Shown: one piece after another, positions 53,241 through 61,380 of the stretch
Layout of the letters: each line of letters begins with the position of its first letter
Numbering within the stretch: the stretch's first letter is position 1
Origin: Candidatus Tumulicola sp.
GTDB lineage: Bacteria > Vulcanimicrobiota > Vulcanimicrobiia > Vulcanimicrobiales > Vulcanimicrobiaceae
NCBI GenBank assembly: GCA_036490475.1
Contig: DASXDT010000006.1
Coordinates: forward strand, 496,001 to 560,000
DNA length: 64,000 nt
Direction: 5' to 3'
Program-made: the position numbers and the translations under genes
Notes under the pieces: model-generated
Told to the model about the DNA's origin: nothing
Seen by the model: only the letters and a program-made list of their open reading frames with translations
Database searches by the model: none

Positions 53241-53996
53241 ATGAAGTATTCACTTCTCGGCGTCTTTATTGCCGGCACGCTTCTTATGGCGTCGCCTGCG
53301 CTATCGCTAACGACACCCGGAGCCGCTGGAACCGCGGGAACGGCATTACCCGCGGTGCGCCACCTCGTCTATCGATTCGGTTACAACACCAAGGCAACCA
53401 AAGAAGGCACCGGAACCGGCACCACGACGATCGATATCGTCGGGCTCGCCGCCGATGGCGGTATGAACGTTACGGCTACCGACTATTGGTGGAACACGGT
53501 GAATCCGCGGCAGACGTCGACCTGCGAAATCTACACCGACGGCGGTGTGACCTGCGCGCAACGCCCCTACGTGCTATCACCGATCCAAGTAACGATTCTA
53601 TCGCTACTCGGCCGGCACTATTTTAGCGCGTTGTCGGGCGGCACGAATGTGAGTTGGACAAAAAACTTTGCGGTCAAAGCCTCCTTTGCTCCGATCGCGT
53701 CGACTGGTTTTGCAGGCCAACTGTACACCTGGAACTGCACGAACGCGTTACAAGCCAAGGGAACGACTCCGAACAACGGTAAGCCGGTCGTCGTTATCCA
53801 CGGGACCGGCTCGATGAAACAGCAAGGCGGCCGATATATAACCGCCAACCAAAAATCGACGATCCTCTTTGACCCGGGTCTGAAGATTCCGGTATACCTT
53901 GCTGAGGAATTCACGTTCGTGCCGCAGCGCACCACGAATCGTTACACGGTCGAACTAAAACTGATCAACTACTCGACGACCCCCAGCAGCTCATAG
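53241..53996 (+). CDS. secreted protein of unknown function, paralogue of the protein at 2868-3542
   Basis: A 251-residue exported protein (signal MKYSLLGVFIAGTLLMASPALS), with GGAGG just before the ATG. It matches the 3-kb gene through VYRFGYNT, GTGTGTT, DYWWNTV, CEIYTDGGVTC, RPYVLSPIQ, LLGRHYFSAL and VELKLI. An extra stretch of about 25 residues near residue 165 (YTWNCTNALQAKGTT) is specific to this copy. Unlike its paralogue it stands alone and has no TAGACC palindrome upstream. Function unknown. Confidence 0.72.
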   Translation: MKYSLLGVFIAGTLLMASPALSLTTPGAAGTAGTALPAVRHLVYRFGYNTKATKEGTGTGTTTIDIVGLAADGGMNVTATDYWWNTVNPRQTSTCEIYTDGGVTCAQRPYVLSPIQVTILSLLGRHYFSALSGGTNVSWTKNFAVKASFAPIASTGFAGQLYTWNCTNALQAKGTTPNNGKPVVVIHGTGSMKQQGGRYITANQKSTILFDPGLKIPVYLAEEFTFVPQRTTNRYTVELKLINYSTTPSSS

Positions 53997-54070
53997 ATTA
54001 CGACCCGGCGGCGTTCTCTACGGGTGACCAGCAGGATCGGCGGAGCCGAAGTGCGCGAGCGTACTTTCCG

Positions 54071-57000
54071 TTAGTCTCCGCCGAGGACTGCCGAAGCCGT
54101 TCCAGTCCCCGACCAAACGGCGTGCACCGGCGCTAGGGTAAACTGGTGTTCGCTGTGGTTCGGCCACGTCAAACGATACTTTTCGATCTTCTGAGTTTTG
54201 CCGTAGCCGCCGCTTGCTAGAAGATCGGCCCCGATCGTCGTCGAGGTTGCTGCGACGTGCACCGACGAACCGGCAAAGGGTCTGAACGAAGCGATCGCGC
54301 TAAAGTTCGAAGCCATCTCATGCATCGCGCTGTGCAGGTACATCTTCGGAGCGCCTTGGAGCGTGGTCGTGGTCGAGAGCACTTTTACCATACCGGCTCC
54401 GCCAAGTTGACCGACGGCAATTGCTTCGGCGCCGCCATATTGACCCGCGAGCCAACCCGTCGCGACCGAAATCGGTCCGCGATAGCCTTCGCCAAACGGC
54501 ATGAACGAAGCATCGAGATGCGGCGTGCCGGGATTGTTCGGCCACGCCGGCGCCGCACCGATCGGCGTCATCAACGAGTACGAGAACACGTTGACTCGGC
54601 CGCCGCTGTTGGCAGCGGTAACGATGCTGTTGCGTCCGGTAAGGAAGTCGACGAAGCCGGCAGCCAGGTTCACACCTGACGTATCGTCGCCGTATGGTTC
54701 GAACGTTGCGAACGTCGCCGGCGCCGTGCCGCCGGCGGGTAGTTCACTGCTAAAAATGCGAACCCGATCTTTGCTCCCGGCACCGGAGCCGACGATGATG
54801 TTGTCCGGCGATCGACCATCGATTTGGGTGGATGCAACGCTCACGCCACCGGTCTGCGAAGCGTCGAACGCTTGGAAGCGCGCAAGCTCGGTCGTGAACG
54901 GCTTTTCTCCGCTGCCGGGCGCTCCGGAATACGCCACGATTTCGGGTGCGTGCCCCTTACCGGCACCGACGATGAGATCGTACACCCCGTCGCCGTCGAC
55001 ATCACCCATGCTCACGCTCGGCGTGCCGAAGAAATCCGGGAACGGCGTTACGCTTGCGATCAGGCGATCGCCGTTACCATCGAAAACGTTGACGATCGCG
55101 GGATGTCCCGGCGAGCCCGGAACTGCCACCGCGTAGTCGGAGACGGCGGGAATGACGTTGACGAGCATCATCAGGCCGTTGTCTTCATGGTTGAGCCGGT
55201 GACAATGCAGCACGTACAGTCCTAAGTAGTCGATAAAGTGCGTGCGCATCGACAGGGTGCCCGGCTGAATCACCGATTCTTCGGGCCCCAGCAGTGGAGC
55301 CGGGACGTTCGCGTTATCTTCGCCGTGCATTTGCGGTCCGAGCTTGAGGCCGGTCGTGGGATCGTGGTATGCCGTTACTTGAAAATCGTTCACGTGCACG
55401 TGAATCGGATGCGCATCGTTATTGTGGTTGATGAAGTCCCATTCTTCCACCGAACCGAGCCGCGCCTGAATCAACGGCACGTTCGGAAACGCATTTCCAA
55501 AAAACGCATAAACGAACGCCTTGGGATCTTGCTTGCTGGCGTGGTTGTTGAGAAAGCCGCCGTTGATGAGGATCGTGCGCTTAACATCGGGCGTGATTTT
55601 TGACAAGTCGTGGAACGGAGTCGGTGCGTTCAACTCCTGTCCAGGAACGAATGCGGTCGTAACGCCTTGCCCGGCCTCCGGGACGACGTTGAGAAGTGTC
55701 TGCGACGGAAACATGAAAAAGCCGTCGGCATAACTGACGGACTCCGGCAGTATACTCAACGAACCCAAATGTCCCGGCGGATTTTTCGTACCGTCGTTGG
55801 TGTACAGGATACCGGGCGCTGCGAGCGCGCGCGCGCCGGAACCGAGACCAGGCAACTCCATACGCAGGCCCCCATTGGCCGGCATGGTGACGGCGATGGC
55901 ATAACGAGAAGCGGGCGGAATCAGTAACTCCGTGCCGTCCATCTCGTGCGGATACTCGACTCGACCGTACGCGATGCCGTCTTGTCCGACGATCGCAATC
56001 TTTGGGTGATTGCCGGTGGCGGTTTCGGTGAGCCGCACGTTCATGTACGCGATGTCGCTAACGTTCGCGAGTACCCAAATTTCGGTCTGTCCCGGCTTGA
56101 CGTTTAACACCGGCTCGAACTGGCCGTTCACCGTGAACTGCGTATCGCGTTCGTAATCCGGCAGTTTGAGGTTCGCTTTCACGACCGGGCCGTCTTTATC
56201 GAACGGCGTGAAGCGCTGCAAGTTCGACGGGATAAATTGGAAGCGACCGCGCTTGTTTTCGATCGACAGCGGTCCGGTGTACCATACCGTGGCCCACTGC
56301 GTACCCTTTTTCGATTGTAAGAAGTTCACGGGCGCGAGCAGCGGACGATACGTGCCTTTGGCAAGCTGGTCGCCAGTGGGTTTGATCAGCGTGCTGACCC
56401 ACTGCGGCCAATTGGGGTTAGTCATCTGCGACATGCCGCCTTGACGATCGAAGACGGTGTTATATTGCAAAAGCATCGTACGGATCGGGATATTCTTTTG
56501 CGTGACCAGCGGTATATCGCTGTCGGCGCGTCCCACGAGCAGCATTCCAGCCAAGCCGAAGTACGTTTGCATCGCCGTAAGCGTGTGAAGATGACTGTGG
56601 TACCAGTACGTGCCCGGCGTCATGTTCTTGGGAATGTCGTACACGTACGTGTTCGACATGCCGGCATCGATGTGCAGCAGCACGTTGTCTGCGTTTCCGC
56701 GCGGGCTAACGTGCGCGCCATGAACGTGCAGGTTGAACGGCGCCGACGAAAGCATCGTTGGATACTTCGGCACGGTCTGCCCAACGGGCGTGTATTTCGG
56801 ATCGTAAAAATCCGGAATGCTAAGATTGCGCTGTTCGTTATTGATGTGGATGATCAACCGCTCGCCGGGCTCGACGTGGAGCGTTGGAGCGGGATACATG
56901 TGGCCACCCGACATTTGGCCATCGGACGACGATCCGCGCTGCACGGAATAGTCAAAGAGCAGCATGTTCTTGACCGGCTGGGCAACCGTGTCGAGAGTCG

Positions 57001-57163
57001 CCGTCGTCTGACGCGGCGTCAGGGTCACTTCGAGGATGCCGTCTTTGCTCGATAAGATTACTGGTTCCGCGAATGCGTGTCCGCCCTTTGCGGAATCGGC
57101 GGCAGATCCGGTCGCGAACGCTAACGCAACGAGCAAAACGGAAAAAGCAAAAACCCGCGTCAT
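54071..57163 (-). CDS. multicopper oxidase fused to an FG-GAP beta-propeller
   Basis: A 1030-residue exported protein; signal MTRVFAFSVLLVALAFATGSA, with AGGGGG 9 bp before the ATG. The first 680 residues or so are a three-domain multicopper oxidase (CotA/bilirubin-oxidase-like): HVHGAH near 146, WYHSHLHT, HPIHVHVNDF and HCHRLNHEDNGLM supply type 1 to 3 copper ligands, with a Met axial ligand. The last 300 residues hold FG-GAP/VCBS-like repeats (GDVDGDGVYDLIVGAGKG, PDNIIVGSGAGS, AEAIAVGQLGG) forming a propeller. The combination is unusual. It begins 149 bp after the RibF-like gene on the same strand. Confidence 0.92.
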   Translation of the reverse strand: MTRVFAFSVLLVALAFATGSAADSAKGGHAFAEPVILSSKDGILEVTLTPRQTTATLDTVAQPVKNMLLFDYSVQRGSSSDGQMSGGHMYPAPTLHVEPGERLIIHINNEQRNLSIPDFYDPKYTPVGQTVPKYPTMLSSAPFNLHVHGAHVSPRGNADNVLLHIDAGMSNTYVYDIPKNMTPGTYWYHSHLHTLTAMQTYFGLAGMLLVGRADSDIPLVTQKNIPIRTMLLQYNTVFDRQGGMSQMTNPNWPQWVSTLIKPTGDQLAKGTYRPLLAPVNFLQSKKGTQWATVWYTGPLSIENKRGRFQFIPSNLQRFTPFDKDGPVVKANLKLPDYERDTQFTVNGQFEPVLNVKPGQTEIWVLANVSDIAYMNVRLTETATGNHPKIAIVGQDGIAYGRVEYPHEMDGTELLIPPASRYAIAVTMPANGGLRMELPGLGSGARALAAPGILYTNDGTKNPPGHLGSLSILPESVSYADGFFMFPSQTLLNVVPEAGQGVTTAFVPGQELNAPTPFHDLSKITPDVKRTILINGGFLNNHASKQDPKAFVYAFFGNAFPNVPLIQARLGSVEEWDFINHNNDAHPIHVHVNDFQVTAYHDPTTGLKLGPQMHGEDNANVPAPLLGPEESVIQPGTLSMRTHFIDYLGLYVLHCHRLNHEDNGLMMLVNVIPAVSDYAVAVPGSPGHPAIVNVFDGNGDRLIASVTPFPDFFGTPSVSMGDVDGDGVYDLIVGAGKGHAPEIVAYSGAPGSGEKPFTTELARFQAFDASQTGGVSVASTQIDGRSPDNIIVGSGAGSKDRVRIFSSELPAGGTAPATFATFEPYGDDTSGVNLAAGFVDFLTGRNSIVTAANSGGRVNVFSYSLMTPIGAAPAWPNNPGTPHLDASFMPFGEGYRGPISVATGWLAGQYGGAEAIAVGQLGGAGMVKVLSTTTTLQGAPKMYLHSAMHEMASNFSAIASFRPFAGSSVHVAATSTTIGADLLASGGYGKTQKIEKYRLTWPNHSEHQFTLAPVHAVWSGTGTASAVLGGD

Positions 57164-57312
57164 TGCAATAAGCCCCCTAAGGTGCAGCGCGATATGAGCG
57201 GCGAGTTGCATGGAACGTCCGCGCGGTCCTGGCGGATGAACCCTCGGGATTATGGAACGTCGTACGCTAGCGGTTGCCTGCTCTCGTTTTCTACGCCGCG
57301 AGACCTACTGCC

Positions 57313-58167
57313 CTAGAGTCCACCAACAGATTGCGGCGCTTGGACATCGTAGTTTCCGAGATCGCTTCTGAGATCACTCAGCAATCCAGTCGTGTATCGA
57401 TCCGTATCCGCCGGTCCTCTTGCAAATAAAAGCCATCGTATCTCTCGACTTGGCCATTCGAAGTAACGCCGGAGCGGTGAAATTCGATGGATTTCTATGG
57501 GAACCGGCTGGCGCGTAACTCGTAAACTGAACGAAGGTTCCGCAATCGGCAGCGCTAGATATCGGCCAGGCGGCCAATGTAGCTGTAATCGTCCAGCTCT
57601 CGGACGTCCCCAAATGGGCGGATGACCCGTGGCCCTGATCGCATCTCTCAGTTTTCCCTGCGACGCTAGATTGAGTGCACCACGGCCGGCGAGAAGACCC
57701 GATTGACCGCCCAGTCTCCGCAGCGAAATGCGACGGGTTTTAGCGAGCGCGGCGATTGCATCGTAGGACCCCTGGCGTCCTCGACCGAGCGACTGGTTCG
57801 GGCCTAGCCAGAGCTCGCGGAGGTTGACTCGTGTATTCAATAGATCGACAAAGTCTTCACATGACGCGTCGATATCAAAATTTGTCATGCGTACAACTAA
57901 GACGCGAACATTCCCGAACTCCCGAATCAACGCGAGACGCGCCTCCAATGCCGAGTATGCTAAGCAACCATCGTATCGGGGATTAACGAAGGTTGCTGGA
58001 GCTGGAAACAAGATTATTGCAAGCGCAGCCAGCCCCGTGTCCGTTCCAGCTCGCGACATTTGATGAAAAAGATCGAAATGAGCATCCGACAGCGGATCGA
58101 AGGCACCGACGACTGCGACTACGGAAGACCCTATTGGGATAGTCGAATGTCGTTCTGAAATCCTCAC
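57313..58167 (-). CDS. divergent RibF-like (FAD synthetase-like) nucleotidyltransferase in lanthipeptide locus
   Basis: A 284-residue protein. The N-terminal part is a HIGH-type nucleotidyltransferase fold: VVGAFDPLSDAHFDLF in place of the usual G-x-F-D-G-x-H-x-G-H, and LGPNQSLGRGRQGSYDAIAAL aligned with the RibF flavin site. The ISSTxIR motif of true FAD synthetases is missing (region GQSGLLAGRGALNLA). The C-terminal GRPRAGRLQLHWPPGRYLAL resembles a shortened riboflavin-kinase barrel lacking PTxN. Its ATG overlaps the LanKC stop (ATGA). A changed role in peptide maturation or cofactor supply is possible; the activity is unproven. Confidence 0.65.
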   Translation of the reverse strand: MRISERHSTIPIGSSVVAVVGAFDPLSDAHFDLFHQMSRAGTDTGLAALAIILFPAPATFVNPRYDGCLAYSALEARLALIREFGNVRVLVVRMTNFDIDASCEDFVDLLNTRVNLRELWLGPNQSLGRGRQGSYDAIAALAKTRRISLRRLGGQSGLLAGRGALNLASQGKLRDAIRATGHPPIWGRPRAGRLQLHWPPGRYLALPIAEPSFSLRVTRQPVPIEIHRISPLRRYFEWPSREIRWLLFARGPADTDRYTTGLLSDLRSDLGNYDVQAPQSVGGL

Positions 58168-60773
58168 GTGCCGTAGTAGTCGCTAGCGCACGTCGTTAGC
58201 CACGTTCCCGATAACAACGGCACGGGCTTGTTTTGTGAATAGAGGGCGAGAGCCGTAGCTGGGCCCAGAAAGCCTACCCATAAATCGGGGGTGAGGCGCC
58301 TAGGATCTTCGGAAGCCCAAATACTCAAGCCGCCGGTTCGTTGAAGTTGCAAGCGGAGCACGTTTGCCGCGGTTCGGCTTCTGCCCGATGCTCTTTGATA
58401 CAAGCGCGGATATTTTTCTACCAGACGCCATAGTTCAAGTTCGCCGGCTATCCCGTGACAGTACACAGGGCTTCCAATCGATCTCGTACTCGAGCACAGA
58501 TCCACACACCAATCGATTGCGCGCTTCAGTTGTTCGTCGTCGCCGAGTGCGGACAGCATACACCAGAGATATCCGGCGACTCCATGGCACCATGACGGCA
58601 CCATGACGGCAGCATCGCTTTTACCAACTCGATGTCGAAGCGCCGATCCTCCTCGCACGCGACCGAAGCGATACAGGCGGTCGAACGTTTCGATCGCAAG
58701 GTCGGTCGCATCGGACTCGCCGGTCGCCTTCCCCCAGATCGACAACGCCAGGGCGATCCCAGCCGATCCGTGCGCCGCACCAGTGAGCGGCGGCTCGTTT
58801 GCGTCGCAACTCGGCCAAACGTAGAGCTTATCTTGTAATGAAGCGTTTTCGATCAAGCTCTTCGCGCAAGGCGCGGCACGATCGAGTAGGTTGCGATCGT
58901 CGAGAATTTGCGCGAGCAAACAACCGGCCCAAAGGACGCCCGCGCTTCCAGAGAACAAATCGAAGTCCCCTTCGACGGTCAGGCTCTTCGACAAATATTT
59001 GTGCGCCGCGGCTATAAAGGCCGGCTTCCGAAATCGCTTACCGGCTACGGCAAGCGCGACTGCAACTCCAGCATTTCCCGTGAAGAACCCGTTCGCGTTT
59101 GGTTCGGGTTCCCGGCTTTCGAGATGCTGTGCTCCACGAATGATATCCTCGTCAAAAATGCGAGTGCGGCACGCCTCGTCGATCGTCATGAGACCCAGAA
59201 GAATCCCGGCGCTTCCTATGTTTATCCCATGTAGGGGAGCCGCATCTTGGTCAGTTTCACTTTTCCAAACGCACCCGTTACCCATGTCTCGCCGGTAGCG
59301 CCGTGTGGCTACACCTGCTTCGACGGCGCTGCGTAGACACCAGCGCGTACGTCGGTCGCGACCCCGCGTCCGTTGAACGCTCGACGGCGTGAGATCCCGT
59401 AACCGAATGGCTGCTTCGGCCGCGCTCGGGCGACGTGAAGCGTCGAGTTGCAACAGTTCTCTTACAACTCGGACTGCCTGTGGATACCCGAGTTGTTGCA
59501 GGAGTCCCACGATGCGTCCGCCACCGATTGCTAATCCGGCCGGATCAATTTTTAGAAAAACGTGCGCGGCGCAAACTCCCAATGCGTAGACATCCATTGC
59601 CGGCGTTCTACGATCGGCGGCTTCGGGTGCGAGATAACCGACCGTTCCTCTCGACTCGCCAACTTTCGAATCGATCGGTACGGACAGCTCAAAATCGACG
59701 AGGCGAACGTTCGACTCTCTAGCGATCACGTTAGCCAACTTGACATCGCCGTGAATGAATCCGACCGAGTGGAGTTGAGCAATCCGCAAAGCCAACCACG
59801 ACAGCGCACGCACTTGTGTTTCAAAGTCTAATTCCAGGTAATGCCGGCCCTCTACGTACTCCGTTACGAGGATTGCGAAATCACGATCGCAAGAATAGTC
59901 GACCGGGAGCGGCGCCAACTCGTCGAACGGCTGCAGCTTTTGCAAAACTGCGAATTCTTGTCCCAGTCCTACCGTCTGGAAATTTTCCGACTTACCGACG
60001 CCAACGCCTCGGCGTCGTACCTTCAGTAAGACCTCTTTACCATCTGATAGCCGAAGACCCAACAATACGTTGCCCAGAGCTGAGCGGTGAAGCAGCATCA
60101 GCGGCAGATACGAATCGCTTCCAATCGACAAGGAGGCCGACATATCCGGAACGGCGGGAACTAAACCGGTGATTGGCGGCGTCGCCCAGTTCGGTTGCCG
60201 CCCGTCCACACTGCGAACGTCTTCATTGATTCTGCCGAGCTCGTCGTGTATCGAAGGAACATTTTTGCCGAAGCGGTCGACGACCGTTTCACCCGTAAAA
60301 CTCCCGTATCGAACAAAAACGGACCCTCCCGGACGAACCGCGAGATCCGAGGGAACGGCTGGGCCGGTGCTGCTTGGCCAGAGATCGTCTAATGCCATCG
60401 CCAGGCGCGCCGCGTCGTCATCGCTGCCCGGATAAACGGTAATGATCTTTCCGGTCTGCGTCGCGCCAAACTGGCCCGAATTTACGCAAAAGATTGAATT
60501 ACGATCTGCTAAAATCTTGAACGTTGCGCGCTGCTCGATCAACCAAGGAACGATCGACGAGTTCAGACCATTGGCGTCGGCTGTCGAAGCGCTGATATGG
60601 ATCTTCCAACCCTGGCTTGGGAGCGCTCTGCCTTGGCATTCGACTTGATACCAACAAAGATTGCCAGACCGACGCGAATGGACGCGCCACGAGCAGTCGA
60701 GACTGTCGAGTAGCGATTGTAATGCGTCCGTATATTCCAGAGCAGGCTCGACTATGCCATGCAGGGGCTGCAC
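58164..60773 (-). CDS. class III/IV lanthipeptide synthetase (LanKC/LanL, lyase-kinase-cyclase)
   Basis: An 869-residue three-domain enzyme. Residues 1-200: phospho-Ser/Thr lyase (GWKIHISAS at 55-63). Residues 215-465: Ser/Thr kinase with Lys251, HGDVKLANV at 341-349 and DFE at 360-362. Residues 510-869: LanC-like cyclase with FTGNAGVA, GAAHGSAG (His668), SWCHGVAG (Cys729) and YCHGIAG (Cys772, His773). The intact Cys/Cys-His zinc set points to class IV (LanL). It phosphorylates and eliminates Ser/Thr in the precursor, then forms thioether rings. Start GTG, 26 bp after the precursor stop. Confidence 0.92.
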   Translation of the reverse strand: MQPLHGIVEPALEYTDALQSLLDSLDCSWRVHSRRSGNLCWYQVECQGRALPSQGWKIHISASTADANGLNSSIVPWLIEQRATFKILADRNSIFCVNSGQFGATQTGKIITVYPGSDDDAARLAMALDDLWPSSTGPAVPSDLAVRPGGSVFVRYGSFTGETVVDRFGKNVPSIHDELGRINEDVRSVDGRQPNWATPPITGLVPAVPDMSASLSIGSDSYLPLMLLHRSALGNVLLGLRLSDGKEVLLKVRRRGVGVGKSENFQTVGLGQEFAVLQKLQPFDELAPLPVDYSCDRDFAILVTEYVEGRHYLELDFETQVRALSWLALRIAQLHSVGFIHGDVKLANVIARESNVRLVDFELSVPIDSKVGESRGTVGYLAPEAADRRTPAMDVYALGVCAAHVFLKIDPAGLAIGGGRIVGLLQQLGYPQAVRVVRELLQLDASRRPSAAEAAIRLRDLTPSSVQRTRGRDRRTRWCLRSAVEAGVATRRYRRDMGNGCVWKSETDQDAAPLHGINIGSAGILLGLMTIDEACRTRIFDEDIIRGAQHLESREPEPNANGFFTGNAGVAVALAVAGKRFRKPAFIAAAHKYLSKSLTVEGDFDLFSGSAGVLWAGCLLAQILDDRNLLDRAAPCAKSLIENASLQDKLYVWPSCDANEPPLTGAAHGSAGIALALSIWGKATGESDATDLAIETFDRLYRFGRVRGGSALRHRVGKSDAAVMVPSWCHGVAGYLWCMLSALGDDEQLKRAIDWCVDLCSSTRSIGSPVYCHGIAGELELWRLVEKYPRLYQRASGRSRTAANVLRLQLQRTGGLSIWASEDPRRLTPDLWVGFLGPATALALYSQNKPVPLLSGTWLTTCASDYYGT

Positions 60774-60799
60774 GGATGCGACGCTTTAGTTGATTTCCC

Positions 60800-61093
60800 T
60801 TAGGAGATGTGTATAGTCGTGATCACGCATCTCGTAAACCAACAAGTCGTGGTACAGGTTATGTAACAGTCTTCATGAGTTTCAAGAGCCATGTCACTAA
60901 GTAGCTCGTTCTGGACATCTTCGCTGATACCGAAAGCTCCAAGAACTGCTCGCGGGTTCGCTTTCAGCTCGTCAGAAAACTTCGAGTGCGATTTAATTTC
61001 CTTTTGGATTCGATCCACAGCTTTTCGAACATCGGCCAAGCTCGGGTAGAGAACGCCGTCCACGAGTTTCGTTTCTTTGTGATCGTGATGCAT
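60800..61093 (-). CDS. lanthipeptide precursor with NHLP-like leader and C-x-x-T repeat core
   Basis: A 97-residue precursor; ATG with AAGGAG at 6-7 bp upstream, chosen over a longer frame lacking such a site. Residues 1-70 form a charged helical leader with SKFSDELKANPRAVLGAFGI (38-57), the nitrile-hydratase-type (NHLP) signature. The core begins near residue 71: ETHEDC then four tetrads CYIT-CTTT-CWFT-R-CVIT (Cys76, 80, 84, 89) and TIHIS. It supplies four Cys and nine Ser/Thr. No Gly-Gly cleavage site is present before the core. The synthetase gene follows after 26 bp. Confidence 0.88.
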   Translation of the reverse strand: MHHDHKETKLVDGVLYPSLADVRKAVDRIQKEIKSHSKFSDELKANPRAVLGAFGISEDVQNELLSDMALETHEDCYITCTTTCWFTRCVITTIHIS

Positions 61094-61138
61094 CACTAAC
61101 TCCTTAAGCAGTAGCGTCGGGGTTTTCGCGACACGCGG

Positions 61139-61158
61139 CGCGGTTGGGCCCAACCGCG
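61139..61158 (-). promoter_or_regulatory. perfect 20-bp palindrome upstream of the lanthipeptide precursor
   Basis: CGCGGTTGGG/CCCAACCGCG reads identically on both strands without a spacer. It lies 46-65 bp before the precursor start codon, where an operator would overlap the promoter or early transcript. Next to it (61162-61176) is a smaller repeat TTCTG-TTCTT-CAGAA. No regulator gene is adjacent. Confidence 0.55.
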
Positions 61159-61380
61159 GAATTCTGTTCTTCAGAAATTGGTTCCTGCGCTTATGGATTC
61201 CAGAGTCCGCGGATTGAGGATCCTCGCTTGCGACCGTCGCAGCGTGCCACTCGTGACCAAAGGCTAGAAAGTCGCGCTCCGAGCCCGAGCACGGCCGCGC
61301 TTCGGGACTGCTCGTCGAGGAGGGTGAGAATTTACGCGGGAGCGCGTTCGCGTTTAGCGCGAGCCGTCGTAGCGTCCGCG

